A stretch of 64,000 bases of DNA from Brooklawnia cerclae (GCF_011758645.1 NZ_JAAMOZ010000001.1:496001-560000), one strand, 5' to 3'. Numbered from the stretch's first letter, positions 21,946-32,260 are shown. Translations and numbers: made by a program. Notes: generated by a model not told the origin, from the letters alone.

Positions 21946-22971
21946 ATGCTCATCGCTCAGCGTCCGACCCTTGCCGAAGAGGTCGTCAGCGAGTTTCGTT
22001 CACGGTTCGTCATCGAACCCCTGGAGCCGGGCTTCGGCTACACCCTGGGCAACTCGCTGCGTCGCACCCTGCTGTCGTCCATTCCGGGCGCGGCTGTGAC
22101 CAGCATCAAGATCGAGGGCAACCAGCACGAGTTCAGCACGCTGCCGGGCGTCGTCGAGGACGTCACCGAGATCATCCTCAACCTGAAGTCGCTGGTGCTC
22201 ACCAGCGAGGAGGACGAGCCCGTGGCGATGTACCTGCGTAAGTCGGGTGCCGGCGCCGTGACGGCTGCCGACATCGCTGCGCCCGCCGGCGTCGAGGTGC
22301 TCAACCCCGAACTGCACATCGCGGAGCTCAACGACAAGGGCGCCATCGAGATGGAGCTGATCGTCGAGCGGGGACGCGGTTACGTGTCCGCCCAGCAGAA
22401 CAAGGGCCCCGATTCCGAGATCGGCCGCATCCCGGTCGACTCGATCTACTCGCCGGTCGTCAAGGTCACCTACAAGGTGGAGGCGACTCGCGTGGAGACG
22501 CGCACCGACTTCGACCGTCTCATCATCGACGTCGAGACCAAGCCCGCGATCACCCCCCGCGATGCCGTGGCGAGCGCCGGGAAGACCCTGGTGGAACTCT
22601 TCGGCCTGGCCCGTGAGCTCAACCTGGACGCGGAGGGCATCGAGATCGGGCCCAGCCCGATCGACGAGCAGCTCGCTGCCGATCTCGCCCTGCCCGTCGA
22701 GGATCTGAACCTCACCGTGCGTTCCTACAACTGCCTCAAGCGCGAGGGCATCCACACGGTGGGTGAGCTCGTGAGCCGCAGCGAGCAGGATCTGCTGGAC
22801 ATCCGCAACTTCGGCTCCAAGTCGATCGACGAGGTGAAGCAGAAGCTGGCCGAACTGGGCCTGTCGCTCAAGGACAGCTCGCCGGGCTTCGACCCGCTGG
22901 CGGCCGCAGACCAGTACGCAGCCACCGAAGGCGATGACGACGACGAGTTCATCGAGACCGAACAGTACTGA
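21946..22971 (+). CDS. rpoA: RNA polymerase alpha subunit
   Basis: Alpha dimerises to start RNA polymerase assembly and contacts regulators and UP elements through its C-terminal domain. The product is 341 residues. The N-terminal domain has [20 protein letters not shown]. The C-terminal domain has [20 protein letters not shown] and [15 protein letters not shown]. An acidic tail ends FIETEQY. The ATG is preceded by AAAGGAAG. Confidence 0.98.
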   Translation: MLIAQRPTLAEEVVSEFRSRFVIEPLEPGFGYTLGNSLRRTLLSSIPGAAVTSIKIEGNQHEFSTLPGVVEDVTEIILNLKSLVLTSEEDEPVAMYLRKSGAGAVTAADIAAPAGVEVLNPELHIAELNDKGAIEMELIVERGRGYVSAQQNKGPDSEIGRIPVDSIYSPVVKVTYKVEATRVETRTDFDRLIIDVETKPAITPRDAVASAGKTLVELFGLARELNLDAEGIEIGPSPIDEQLAADLALPVEDLNLTVRSYNCLKREGIHTVGELVSRSEQDLLDIRNFGSKSIDEVKQKLAELGLSLKDSSPGFDPLAAADQYAATEGDDDDEFIETEQY

Positions 22972-23001
22972 TCCCTCACTAGACACTGGAGAACCACCGA
23001 C

Positions 23002-23499
23002 ATGCCCAAGCCAACGAAGGGCCCCCGCCTCGGCGGGACGCCCGCCCACGAGCGGATCATCCTGGCCAACCTGGCCAGCCAGCTGTTCGAGCACGGCCGT
23101 ATCACCACCACGGAGACCCGCGCGCGCCGCGTCCAGCCGCTCGCCGAGAAGCTGATCAGCAAGGCCAAGCGGGGAGATCTGCACGCCCGGCGTCTGGTCA
23201 ACCAGACCATCGCCGACAAGGGCGTCATCCACGTGCTGTTCACCGAGATCGCCCCCACCATGGAGGGCCGGGACGGTGGATACACCCGGATCACCAAGAT
23301 CGGGCCCCGCAAGGGTGACAACGCTCCGATGGCGATCATCGAGCTCGTGACCGAGGCCGTGACCCCGAAGAAGGCCAAGAAGACCTCGAAGGCGGCCGAG
23401 GCCGCCGAGCCGGTCGTCGAGGAGGAGACCTCCGAGGAAGAGGTCGCTCCCCAGGAGGCCGAGGAGAGCGCCGAAGAGGCCGAGGCCAAGCAGGCCTGA
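23002..23499 (+). CDS. rplQ: 50S ribosomal protein L17 with acidic tail
   Basis: L17 is near the tunnel exit. The product is 165 residues. The standard core starts [20 protein letters not shown] and ends near residue 118 ([12 protein letters not shown]). A Glu/Ala-rich tail of about 40 residues follows, a feature seen in other actinobacteria and probably disordered. In many actinobacteria truA follows; here an inverted repeat and a glycosyltransferase gene come next. Confidence 0.97.
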   Translation: MPKPTKGPRLGGTPAHERIILANLASQLFEHGRITTTETRARRVQPLAEKLISKAKRGDLHARRLVNQTIADKGVIHVLFTEIAPTMEGRDGGYTRITKIGPRKGDNAPMAIIELVTEAVTPKKAKKTSKAAEAAEPVVEEETSEEEVAPQEAEESAEEAEAKQA

Positions 23500-23509
23500 T
23501 CGAACCCCA

Positions 23510-23552
23510 CCTCCCTCGGCTTGGTAAGCTCACCCCAGACAGCCGAGGGAGG
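23510..23552 (+). promoter_or_regulatory. inverted repeat carrying a promoter -10 and an SD
   Basis: A perfect 12-bp inverted repeat: CCTCCCTCGGCT at 23510-23521 and AGCCGAGGGAGG at 23541-23552. The right arm is the ribosome binding site of the glycosyltransferase (ATG 23558). A TANNNT box, TAAGCT at 23525-23530, lies in the loop. Read-through RNA from rplQ would hide the binding site, whereas RNA started from the loop promoter would lack the left arm. The hairpin may also terminate rplQ. Confidence 0.6.
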
Positions 23553-23557
23553 TGCTC

Positions 23558-24664
23558 ATGGGGCAACTGCGTATTGCCCAGTTGGCCAACTTCGTCGGTC
23601 CCACATCGGGGGGCATGAAAGTCGCGATCGACCAGCTCGGCAAGGGCTACGTCGCGGCCGGCGCGGAGCGCGTCCTGCTCGTCCCCGGGGCTCGTGACCT
23701 GGTCACCGAGACCGCTGACGGCATCATCGTCCAGGTGCGGTCGCCGCGGGTGTCGTCCACATATCGCATGGTTGCCAGGCCATGGCGCGCACTGGACGTG
23801 TTGAAGCGCTTCCGGCCCACATCGGTGGAATGCTCCGACAAATGGACGCTGTCGCCCGTGGGCGGCTGGGCCCGCCGCCGGGGGGTCGGCTCGGTGCTCC
23901 TCAGCCACGAACGGCTGGACGACATGCTTGCCGGGTGGCTCCGGTCGGCGGTTGGGGTCGAGTCGACCGTCGGCGCCCTCAACCGGCGCCTCGCAAGGGA
24001 GTTCGACGTCGTCGTCGTCACTTCCGACTATTCCGCTGGTGATTTTGAGGGAACAGGCGCGAACCTGGTGAAGGTGCCGCTCGGTGTTGATCTCGACACC
24101 TTCACTCCCACGGTCGGCGAGCCCGATCCGGGATCCGCGACCACTCAGCTGTGCTATGTCGGACGCATGTCGCACGAGAAGTATCCGCAGCTCGCCGTCG
24201 CCACGGCCGTCGAGCTGCATCGGCGTGGCGTGCCCGTCCAGTTGCACATGTACGGAACCGGCCCGGACGCGAGTCGGCTGCGCCGCCAGGCCGGGCATGC
24301 GCCGGTCTTCTTCCACGGACACGTCAGCGGGCGTGGTGAGATGGCCCGTCGTTTCGCTCGCTCGCACATCTCGTTGTCGGTCTGCCCGACGGAGACCTTC
24401 GGCCTGGCCGTGCTCGAGGCGTTGGCCTGTGGAACCCCCGTCGTCACGTCCGATCGCGGAGGCGCACACGAGCTGGTGGACGCCACCTGTGGCGAATGGG
24501 CGCCGCCGGACCCGTACGGTCTGGCCGATGCCGTTCAACGCCTGATCGCGCGCCTGTCGCCCGGTCTGCGGAGCGCGGCCCGAGCGCGGGCAGAGCAGTT
24601 CGGCTGGCAGCGCAGTGTTGAAGCCATGCTTTCCATCCACTCCGACCTTGGGGGGGGACTGTGA
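23558..24664 (+). CDS. GT4-family glycosyltransferase
   Basis: A 368-residue cytosolic GT-B glycosyltransferase of family 4. The N-terminal domain begins QLRIAQLANFVGPTSGGMK, the nucleotide-sugar family glycine loop. The C-terminal domain has LCYVGRMSHEKYPQLAV. The GT4 EX7E motif is in CPTETFGLAVLEALACGTP. Donor and acceptor are unknown; a mannosyl- or other glycosyl transfer to a lipid or wall polymer is likely. The ATG at 23558 is used because it sits 5 bases after GAGGGAGG. Its stop overlaps the next gene (GTGA), so the two are coupled. Confidence 0.85.
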   Translation: MGQLRIAQLANFVGPTSGGMKVAIDQLGKGYVAAGAERVLLVPGARDLVTETADGIIVQVRSPRVSSTYRMVARPWRALDVLKRFRPTSVECSDKWTLSPVGGWARRRGVGSVLLSHERLDDMLAGWLRSAVGVESTVGALNRRLAREFDVVVVTSDYSAGDFEGTGANLVKVPLGVDLDTFTPTVGEPDPGSATTQLCYVGRMSHEKYPQLAVATAVELHRRGVPVQLHMYGTGPDASRLRRQAGHAPVFFHGHVSGRGEMARRFARSHISLSVCPTETFGLAVLEALACGTPVVTSDRGGAHELVDATCGEWAPPDPYGLADAVQRLIARLSPGLRSAARARAEQFGWQRSVEAMLSIHSDLGGGL

Positions 24665-25305
24665 ACCGAAAGAGCAAGTTCTGGCTGGCGGTCGCGGGTG
24701 TCGTCGGCGTCATCGCCGTGCCCGTGGTGGCGCGAGCGCCCAAGCCTGTCCCGAATCTTCCGCGCGATGTCAGAACGCTCGACGAGGCGTTGGACGACTG
24801 CCTCGCGACGAGCCTCGACGGCTGGGAGCTCGTGGACTACGCCACACGGCTGGTGAACCAGAAGTTCACTCGTTACTCGCTGTGGCATCTGTGGGAGGGC
24901 TCGGGCGTGGCTTTCCGCAACAGCCGCGGGTTCTCCGATCAATACAACATGGCGCTGGGGCGGGTGCTCGCCGGGCTCGGATTCGAGGTGCAGGTCGTGC
25001 AGGCGGCTCGCGTCCGATTCACTCCGCCGAGGCCGGGGAGCGCGCCGTGGTGGGTCATCCGGCATACGTGGTTGCGGGTCACTCATGCGGGTCGGACGCT
25101 GGACGTCTGCGCGTCGAGGGCTGACCATCGAGCGGGCCATGTGAGATTCGCGCCGTTGAGCGACGTGCGTCCCGTCTATCCCTGGTCGACCGTGGACACC
25201 CGGCTGGGACTCGCCGGGCCGGTCGCCTACCAGGTGTGGAAGGCGTGGTTCACGGGTGAGGCAGTGCCGCGGTGGATGTACCGGGGGTTCCACGACCAGG
25301 GGTGA
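24661..25305 (+). CDS. membrane-anchored transglutaminase-like protein without catalytic Cys
   Basis: A 214-residue protein with an uncleaved signal anchor or signal peptide at 5-25. The rest resembles a transglutaminase-like core: SRGFSDQYNMALGRVLAGLGFEV (split here as SRGFSDQYNM and ALGRVLAGLGFEV), then a His in RHTWLRV (H135) and an Asp in RTLDVC (D148). The position expected to hold the nucleophilic Cys carries Ser92 or Phe91. If the resemblance is right, the protein is an inactive or repurposed member. It overlaps the GT4 gene by 4 bases, which suggests joint work on a cell-surface glycan. The family call is from pattern recognition only. Confidence 0.5.
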   Translation: MNRKSKFWLAVAGVVGVIAVPVVARAPKPVPNLPRDVRTLDEALDDCLATSLDGWELVDYATRLVNQKFTRYSLWHLWEGSGVAFRNSRGFSDQYNMALGRVLAGLGFEVQVVQAARVRFTPPRPGSAPWWVIRHTWLRVTHAGRTLDVCASRADHRAGHVRFAPLSDVRPVYPWSTVDTRLGLAGPVAYQVWKAWFTGEAVPRWMYRGFHDQG

Positions 25306-25328
25306 AGACCCCCGGCACATCCGTCGGG

Positions 25329-26498
<1,170 letters not shown>

Positions 26499-26518
26499 CT
26501 AGCCCACCCGCGGTGAAC

Positions 26519-26546
26519 ACTCTACGTGGAACCTGAGAGATTGCAA
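26519..26546 (-). promoter_or_regulatory. rpfB promoter
   Basis: On the minus strand TTGCAA (26546-26541), 16 bases, then TAGAGT (26524-26519) fits -35/-10 spacing and the TANNNT rule. It leaves an untranslated leader of about 50 bases with a ribosome binding site. The 185-bp gap to sodA otherwise holds only the hairpin listed next; no riboswitch was recognised. Confidence 0.6.
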
Positions 26547-26593
26547 AGAAGATCTAAGTAAATCGTTGGGATTCTGTTGTCCGCGGACGCGGC

Positions 26594-26623
26594 GACGCCC
26601 TCGTCCCGGAGGACGAGGGCGTC
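26594..26623 (-). terminator. sodA terminator hairpin
   Basis: A perfect 13-bp stem (GACGCCCTCGTCC 26594-26606, GGACGAGGGCGTC 26611-26623) with loop cgga lies between sodA and rpfB. T-rich sequence flanks it on the plus-strand side and A-rich on the other, so it is strongest as a plus-strand terminator, but its place suits the end of sodA. Confidence 0.75.
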
Positions 26624-26644
26624 TTTGAATTTGCTTGTCGCGGC

Positions 26645-27241
26645 TTACTTGGCGGCGGCGAAGCGGGCGGCGACGTCGGCCCAGTTGACGACGCTCCAGA
26701 AAGCGTTCACGTAGTCCGCCTTGACGTTCTTGTACTGCAGGTAGAAGGCGTGCTCCCACATGTCGAGCAACAGCAGCGGCACCGAACCCACGGGAAGGTT
26801 GTTCTGCTGATCGTAGAAGGCCAGGGTGTTGAGCCGTCCGGCGACCGGGTCGTAGGTGAGGGCGCCCCACCCGGAACCCTGGATCGACAGCGCGGCAGCG
26901 CCGAACTGCTTCTTGAAGGCATCGAAGCTGTCGAAGTACTCGTCGATCGCGGCGGCCAGCTCACCGTCGGGACGCTCGGGGGCGTTGGGGGCCAGGTTCT
27001 TCCAGAAGATGCTGTGGTTGGTGTGGCCGCCGAGGTTGAAGGCCAGATCCTTCTCGAGCTTGCTGACGGCGCCGAAATCGCCTGTGGCGCGGGCCTCGGC
27101 AAGCTTCTCCAGCGCGGTGTTGGCGCCGTCCACGTAGGCCTTGTGGTGCTTGTCGTGGTGGAGCTGCATGATCTCGCCGCTGATGTAGGGCTCCAGCGCA
27201 CCGTAGTCGTAGTCCAGATCAGGCAGGGTGTAGATGGCCAT
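26645..27241 (-). CDS. sodA: superoxide dismutase, Fe/Mn family
   Basis: The enzyme dismutates superoxide in the cytoplasm. The product is 198 residues. The four metal ligands can be placed: H28 in MQLHHDKHH, the second His of [10 protein letters not shown], and Asp and His of [11 protein letters not shown]. The [11 protein letters not shown] segment is also typical. Mn, Fe or cambialistic use cannot be told from sequence by eye. AAAGGAAG precedes the ATG. It lies between the RsmC-like gene and rpfB, all on the minus strand. Confidence 0.96.
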   Translation of the reverse strand: MAIYTLPDLDYDYGALEPYISGEIMQLHHDKHHKAYVDGANTALEKLAEARATGDFGAVSKLEKDLAFNLGGHTNHSIFWKNLAPNAPERPDGELAAAIDEYFDSFDAFKKQFGAAALSIQGSGWGALTYDPVAGRLNTLAFYDQQNNLPVGSVPLLLLDMWEHAFYLQYKNVKADYVNAFWSVVNWADVAARFAAAK

Positions 27242-27317
27242 GATTGCTTCGCTTCCTTTCGGGGGTCGATGCCGCGGCCTTGGCCGCTGTCTGGTACAGC
27301 GACAAGGTCGGCCGCGT

Positions 27318-27914
27318 TTATTCCGGCTGTATGCGCAGGACGCGGTACCCCTTGCTCGACGCGACCCGGTCGGTCGGCCAGCCCTGATCGATCAGCCAGG
27401 TCTGCAGGGAGTCGGCACCGAGGTTGCGCCCGACGACGAGCCAGGCGATCCCGCCGGCTCGAAGCCTCGGCAACCAGGTCATCAGCAGGTCGTGGAGGGC
27501 GGTCTTGCCCACACGGATCGGTGGGTTGGACCAGATCTCGTCGTAGCTCGCCTGTGGCTCGATGCTGCCGGGATGACCGGAGTGGACGCGATCGCCCACC
27601 CCGAACCGCTCCGCATTGCGAGCCGTGAGCTCGCAGGCGAGCGCGTTCACGTCCACGGCGTCCACCCGGGCGTCCGGACAATTGCGCGCCAGTGCGACAG
27701 CGATCGGTCCGAAGCCGCACCCCAGGTCGAGAAGTCTTCGAGCGGACGCCGGGGGAGGCTGGGTCGCGCGGAAGAGCACCCGGGTGCCCGGGTCGAGCCT
27801 GTGTGCGCTGAACACGCCGGGGGCCGACCAGAAGGTGTACTCGTCGTCCCAGATGGTCGCCTGTACCTCGTGGAGCGCGGCGGGCTTGTCGGGGGTCTCG
27901 AAATAGTGGCTCAT
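27318..27914 (-). CDS. RsmC-like class I methyltransferase
   Basis: A 198-residue SAM-dependent methyltransferase resembling RsmC/RsmD-type rRNA guanine N2-methylases. It begins [16 protein letters not shown] motif I is [16 protein letters not shown], and the catalytic motif is SNPPIRVGK (NPP[FYI] type). It lacks the duplicated N-terminal half of E. coli RsmC, as do most Gram-positive members. The ATG at 27914 overlaps the truA stop (ATGA) and is chosen over an ATG at 27920. The grouping with truA and trmB supports an RNA-modifying role. Confidence 0.85.
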   Translation of the reverse strand: MSHYFETPDKPAALHEVQATIWDDEYTFWSAPGVFSAHRLDPGTRVLFRATQPPPASARRLLDLGCGFGPIAVALARNCPDARVDAVDVNALACELTARNAERFGVGDRVHSGHPGSIEPQASYDEIWSNPPIRVGKTALHDLLMTWLPRLRAGGIAWLVVGRNLGADSLQTWLIDQGWPTDRVASSKGYRVLRIQPE

Positions 27915-28747
27915 TCGCATCCTGTACAGGGTGGGGCCGGCAGTTCGCGGAAGGCACGCGCCTCGGCGGCCCGCTCGGCCAGCAGCTCGTCGGGTGGGTA
28001 GCCGACCTCTTCGAGGCACAGACCTCGTGCGGGCATCACGTGGATGTCGGATTGCCGCACGGATTGCGCGGCCATGCGGGCCAGCCAGGCGGCATCCCGC
28101 CTGTGAGCACCGACCGCCCAAAGGGCGCCGACCAGCGAGCGCACCATCGAATGGCAGAAGGCATCGGCCTGTACCACGCAGGTGATGGTACGACTGGGAT
28201 CGTCCTGCCTGGCAACCGAGAGGAGCGTGAGGTTCCGGATGGTCGTGGCCCCCTCCCGGTGCTTGCAGAAGGCGGCGAAGTCACGGAGCCCGAGAAGACC
28301 GGCCGCAGCCGCGTCCATGGCCGCGACGTCGAGTCGCTCTCGCACGGGCGTCACCTGGCCGCGCAGCACCGGGTCGGGATGTGAGTCCGGATCCCACAGG
28401 CGATACACGTAGCGGCGCCACGTGGCCGAGAACCTGGCGTCGAATCCCTCCGGGGCCCGGCGTACCGTGCGCACGGCGACGTCCTCGGGCAGCACTCGTG
28501 CCAGCCGCTGAGCGAGGTGCGTGCCGTCGACCTCCTTCGGCAGGTCGACGTGGGCGACCTGCCCGCGAGCGTGGACGCCGGCGTCCGTGCGTCCGGCAAC
28601 GGTCAGCCGGGCGGGCTCGTCGAGCCGCAGCACCATGGTGATCCAGTGCTCCAGCTCACCCTGCACGGTGCGCAGGCCCTCCTGCGTCGCCCAGCCGTGG
28701 AAGGCGGTGCCGTCGTAGGCGATGTCGAGGCGCCAGCGGCGGGTCAC
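27911..28747 (-). CDS. truA: tRNA pseudouridine(38-40) synthase TruA
   Basis: The enzyme makes pseudouridine at positions 38-40 of the tRNA anticodon stem. The product is 278 residues. It begins RRWRLDIAYDGTAFHGWATQ-like and has the catalytic Asp in AGRTDAGVHARGQVAH. The FCKHREG and DAFCHSMVRSLVGALW segments are family marks. The GTG at 28747 overlaps the trmB stop (GTGA); the longer open frame upstream is trmB read in another frame. In many actinobacteria truA directly follows rplQ; here it is displaced and reversed. Confidence 0.95.
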   Translation of the reverse strand: MTRRWRLDIAYDGTAFHGWATQEGLRTVQGELEHWITMVLRLDEPARLTVAGRTDAGVHARGQVAHVDLPKEVDGTHLAQRLARVLPEDVAVRTVRRAPEGFDARFSATWRRYVYRLWDPDSHPDPVLRGQVTPVRERLDVAAMDAAAAGLLGLRDFAAFCKHREGATTIRNLTLLSVARQDDPSRTITCVVQADAFCHSMVRSLVGALWAVGAHRRDAAWLARMAAQSVRQSDIHVMPARGLCLEEVGYPPDELLAERAAEARAFRELPAPPCTGCE

Positions 28748-29481
28748 GGCATCCTCCGGTACAGCAGGTCGACGACGGGACGCCTGGCCGCGAGCCCGCG
28801 TGCCTCGAAACGGGTGACCGGCCGGTCGGGTGGGCGGGGAGCCCGGCCTCCGGGTGCATCGGCGTGTGCGTTCTCCAGCGCGGGCTCGGCGTCCAGCACC
28901 TCGCGCATCCATTCGGCGTAGTCGGGCCAGTCGGTGGCCAGCCGCCACAGGCCACCGGGGACGAGCCGTGTGGCCACGAGCGCGGCGAACGCGGGCGAGA
29001 CGAGGCGGCGTTTGTGATGGCGGGTCTTGTGCCACGGATCGGGGAAGAAGGTCCACAACTCGGCCAGTGTGCCGACAGACACCAGCTGCTCGAGCCCTTG
29101 CACCCCGTCGGCCACCACCAGCCGCACGTTGTGCACCCGCGCATCGGCGAGTTTCAGCAGGGAACTGGCCACTGCGCGCTCGTAGACCTCGAAGGCCACC
29201 ACGTTCATCGCCGGACGTGCCGCTGCCATCGCCACCAGAGAATCCCCGGTGCCCGAGCCGATCTCGACCACGAGCGGGGCCTCGCGTCCGAAGCGTTCGC
29301 GCCACTCGACCGTCGTCCCGGGTGCCACCGAGGTGCTCAATTCGCCGCGCGGGACCTCCACGATGTACTCGTCCGACAGCCGGGTCAGCGCCTGGCGCTG
29401 CGAGTCGTTCATACGCGGGCTCCTGCGCACGTACGAGACGATCGTCCGGCTCGGTGCAACCGGACGCGTTGGCTGTGGCAT
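28744..29481 (-). CDS. trmB: tRNA (guanine-N7-)-methyltransferase TrmB
   Basis: The enzyme forms 7-methylguanosine at tRNA position 46. The product is 245 residues. SAM motif I is VVEIGSGTGDSLVAMA, and the hallmark FFPDPWHKTRHHKRRLV is present. It begins with the region RTIVSYVRRSPRM usual for the family. A TAGGCT box ends 7 bases before the ATG at 29481, with no binding site, so the trmB-truA-methyltransferase transcript is probably leaderless. Confidence 0.95.
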   Translation of the reverse strand: MPQPTRPVAPSRTIVSYVRRSPRMNDSQRQALTRLSDEYIVEVPRGELSTSVAPGTTVEWRERFGREAPLVVEIGSGTGDSLVAMAAARPAMNVVAFEVYERAVASSLLKLADARVHNVRLVVADGVQGLEQLVSVGTLAELWTFFPDPWHKTRHHKRRLVSPAFAALVATRLVPGGLWRLATDWPDYAEWMREVLDAEPALENAHADAPGGRAPRPPDRPVTRFEARGLAARRPVVDLLYRRMP

Positions 29482-29488
29482 GCCTGCC

Positions 29489-29494
29489 AGCCTA
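29489..29494 (-). promoter_or_regulatory. -10 box of trmB-truA-rsmC-like operon
   Basis: On the minus strand TAGGCT is followed by seven bases and the trmB ATG. It lies in the 28-bp gap after the EF-G-like stop, so trmB has its own start even though it is close behind. Confidence 0.55.
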
Positions 29495-29509
29495 CTGGTG
29501 GGACGCCGC

Positions 29510-31573
29510 TCAGCCCTTCAGATGCTCCTGGGCGACGTTCGCCGGCATCAACTCGTAGCCGTGGAAACACCGGGTGAAGGTGCCGGTGCCGCGGGCTATG
29601 CCACGTAGGTCGATGGCGTACCGGCACAGCTCGCTCTGCGGGACGAGCGCCCGGACGACGCTGCGTCCCTCACCCACGGAGTCGGTGCCCTGCACCTGGC
29701 CGCGCCGGTTACCCAGATCGGTCATGACGGCGCCGAGGTATTCGTCCGCCACCTCGACGCCGATCTCGTCGAGAGGCTCCAGCAGTGCGACGGTGCTGGC
29801 CGAGGCCGCCTCCTTCAGGGCGAGGGCCCCGGCCGCCTGGAAGGCCATGTCGGACGAGTCCACCGAGTGCGCCTTGCCGTCGTAGAGAGTCACCTTGATG
29901 TCGACCATCGGATAGCCGGTGATCGTGCCGCGTTCCATCTGCGTCCTGACACCCTTCTCGACCGACGGGATGAACTGGCGCGGCACCGCTCCGCCGACGA
30001 CCTTGTCGATGAACTCGAACCCGGCACCGCGCACGTTCGGCTCGATCCGGATGTCGCAGACGGCGTACTGCCCGTGGCCTCCGGACTGCTTGACATGGCG
30101 CCCGTGGGCGCTGGCCGGAGCCACGAACGTCTCACGAAGCGGTGTGTGGATCTGGTCGACCTGGATGTTGACGCCGTAGCGCTCCTTCAGGCGCGTCATC
30201 AGCAGGTCCTGGTGCGATTGACCTGTGGTCCACAGCAGCAGCTGGTCGGTGCCGGAGGCGCGCTCGATGCGCACGGTCGGGTCTTCCACCAGCAGGCGCT
30301 GCAACGCCCCGGCAAGTTTGTCCTCATCACCCCGGGTGGCGGCGCGTATGGCCGTCGGCAGCAGTGGTTCGGGCAGCGGCCACGGCTCGACGACCACGGG
30401 GGACGAGGCGTCGCTCAGTGTGTCCGCGGTCTCGGCCGTGGTGAGCTTGGCGACCATCACGATCTCCCCGGCGATGGCCTTGTCCTTGCTCGCCAGGTCG
30501 ATGCCCGCGGGCGCCGACAGCAGGCCGACGCGCTCGGTGTCGTCCACCTGACGGCCCCGGCGCCCCGAGAGATGCACCGAGGCGTCGGGGCGGAGGGTGC
30601 CGTTGAACACGCGCACCATGGACAGGCGGCCCGCGTAGGGGTCGGAAGTGGTGCGGATGACCTCGGCGATGAGCGGCCCGTCGGCTTGTACGTCCGGGAC
30701 GTCGACGGGGTCGTCCGCGGGTGTCGTGACCAGCGGTGGCTTCCAGCGCAGCGGTGTGGGGAACCCCCGGTCGATGACGCCGATGAGTTCCTCGGTGCCG
30801 ACGCCGCTGGTGAGCACGGGGATCACCGGGTAGAACCGGCCGAGGTAGAGGGCCTTCATGAGATCCTGGACCACTTCGTCGACCGCCAGTTCGTCGCCGT
30901 CGAAGTAGCGTTCGAGCAGGTCGTCGTCCTCGGATTCGGTGATGATCGACTCCAGGTACTCGGTGCGGAACCCGTCGATCGCCTCGGTTTCGGCGTCGCT
31001 GGCCACGCGGGCGACGCGGCGTCCGGACGAGTAGTCGTGCACCTTGCGGCTCAGCAGCGACAGGCTCCCCACGATCTGGCCGTCGTCGTCGACGAACGGC
31101 ATGTATGCGGGGTGGACGCCCTCGCCGAAGGCCTGCTGACATTCCTGGACGGTGGCCTCGAAACTGGCTCGCTCCGTGTCGAGCTTGGTCACCACGATCG
31201 CCCGGGGCGTGCCGACGCCGGCACACTCGGCCCACAGCAGCCTGGTGGTGATGTCGATGCCGTCCGCCGCGCTGATCACGAAGACGGCGGCGTCGGCGGC
31301 GCGCAGACCTGCGCGCAACTCGCCGACGAAATCGGGGTTGCCCGGGGCGTCGAGGAGATTGATGACGGTGCTGCCGTTGGTGATCGTGGCCAGGGTGAGG
31401 GCCGCGGCGCGCTCGGGATCGTCCTTCTCCCCGCGGTAGCCGGGCACGCGGGTGCGAATGAGGTTCTCGAACAACGTGGTCTTGCCCGATCCCGACGAAC
31501 CGATCAGGACCACGTTGCGAAGGTCTGCGGGATCGGTTGCCTGGGGTGCTGATGTGCTCGCCTTTGAACTCAT
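29510..31573 (-). CDS. EF-G-like GTPase (EF-G2 type)
   Basis: A 687-residue paralogue of elongation factor G, of the EF-G2 type found in many actinobacteria; its job is not settled. The P-loop is GSSGSGKT (25-32). G3 reads DAPGN (75-79), where true EF-G has DTPGH. G4 is TKLD. The region corresponding to the domain IV tip reads KQSGGHGQYAVC, so a full set of EF-G domains is present. Loss of the catalytic His suggests weak or differently triggered GTP hydrolysis. The ATG at 31573 (SSKASTSAPQ) is preferred over the upstream M of the open frame. It is divergent from rplM. Confidence 0.9.
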   Translation of the reverse strand: MSSKASTSAPQATDPADLRNVVLIGSSGSGKTTLFENLIRTRVPGYRGEKDDPERAAALTLATITNGSTVINLLDAPGNPDFVGELRAGLRAADAAVFVISAADGIDITTRLLWAECAGVGTPRAIVVTKLDTERASFEATVQECQQAFGEGVHPAYMPFVDDDGQIVGSLSLLSRKVHDYSSGRRVARVASDAETEAIDGFRTEYLESIITESEDDDLLERYFDGDELAVDEVVQDLMKALYLGRFYPVIPVLTSGVGTEELIGVIDRGFPTPLRWKPPLVTTPADDPVDVPDVQADGPLIAEVIRTTSDPYAGRLSMVRVFNGTLRPDASVHLSGRRGRQVDDTERVGLLSAPAGIDLASKDKAIAGEIVMVAKLTTAETADTLSDASSPVVVEPWPLPEPLLPTAIRAATRGDEDKLAGALQRLLVEDPTVRIERASGTDQLLLWTTGQSHQDLLMTRLKERYGVNIQVDQIHTPLRETFVAPASAHGRHVKQSGGHGQYAVCDIRIEPNVRGAGFEFIDKVVGGAVPRQFIPSVEKGVRTQMERGTITGYPMVDIKVTLYDGKAHSVDSSDMAFQAAGALALKEAASASTVALLEPLDEIGVEVADEYLGAVMTDLGNRRGQVQGTDSVGEGRSVVRALVPQSELCRYAIDLRGIARGTGTFTRCFHGYELMPANVAQEHLKG

Positions 31574-31649
31574 GAACCAACATTGCCCCCCTGTGCAGGG
31601 GTCTGCAAGGATTCCGGACATCTTCCGGACGCCTGCTCGTCACCCCGAT

Positions 31650-31679
31650 TTGGTGCGGTCGGCCGTCGTCGACTAATCT
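31650..31679 (+). promoter_or_regulatory. rplM-rpsI promoter
   Basis: TTGGTG (31650-31655), 18 bases, TAATCT (31674-31679). The leader of about 105 bases includes a hairpin around gggtctg-ttcg-cagatccc near 31705-31725. The 217-bp gap between EF-G2 and rplM holds nothing else recognised. Confidence 0.55.
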
Positions 31680-31790
31680 GGACGGCGGTCGTTCCCGCGC
31701 GGGGTCTGTTCGCAGATCCCGGGTCCCAGGAAGAATGGGAACGCCTTTTTGTTCGTGTCCTCGCAAAATCAACTGGACGGAAGACAACCC

Positions 31791-32234
31791 GTGACTACGT
31801 ATAGCCCAAAGCCTGGTGAGATCACCAGGGAGTGGCTCGTCATCGACGCCACCGATGTCGTGCTCGGCCGTCTGGCCACCACGATCGCCAAGCTGCTGCG
31901 TGGCAAGCACAAGGCGACCTTCGCCCCTCACATCGATGGTGGCGATTTCGTCGTGGTCGTGAACGCGTCGAAGGTTGCGCTGACCGGCAAGAAGACCACC
32001 GACTCGCTGCGCTACTCGGTGTCGGGCCGCCCGGGTGGCCTGCGCACGCGGACCGCGGGCGATCTCCGTGACGCGGACCCGCGCACCCTGGTCGAGAAGG
32101 CCGTGTGGGGCATGATGCCCAAGAACAAGCTGTCCCGCCAGCAGATGACCAAGCTCAAGGTGTACGCAGGTCCGGAGCACCCGCACTCCGCGCAGCGTCC
32201 GCAGCCCTACGAGATCACCCAGGTCGCGCAGTGA
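31791..32234 (+). CDS. rplM: 50S ribosomal protein L13
   Basis: L13 is an early 23S-binding assembly protein. The product is 147 residues, exactly typical. It begins [20 protein letters not shown] and has [19 protein letters not shown] and [15 protein letters not shown]. The GTG at 31791 follows GGACGGAAG; the frame is open upstream only through the leader. Its stop overlaps a GTG of the rpsI frame. Confidence 0.97.
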   Translation: MTTYSPKPGEITREWLVIDATDVVLGRLATTIAKLLRGKHKATFAPHIDGGDFVVVVNASKVALTGKKTTDSLRYSVSGRPGGLRTRTAGDLRDADPRTLVEKAVWGMMPKNKLSRQQMTKLKVYAGPEHPHSAQRPQPYEITQVAQ

Positions 32235-32260
32235 GCGCGCCGAACCGCGAGGAAGTGACC

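Noticed and set aside
31452-31552. 561-codon plus-strand frame (29867-31552) opposite EF-G2
   Set aside because: Shadow of the EF-G2 gene; His/Val/Asp-rich translation with no recognisable domain.
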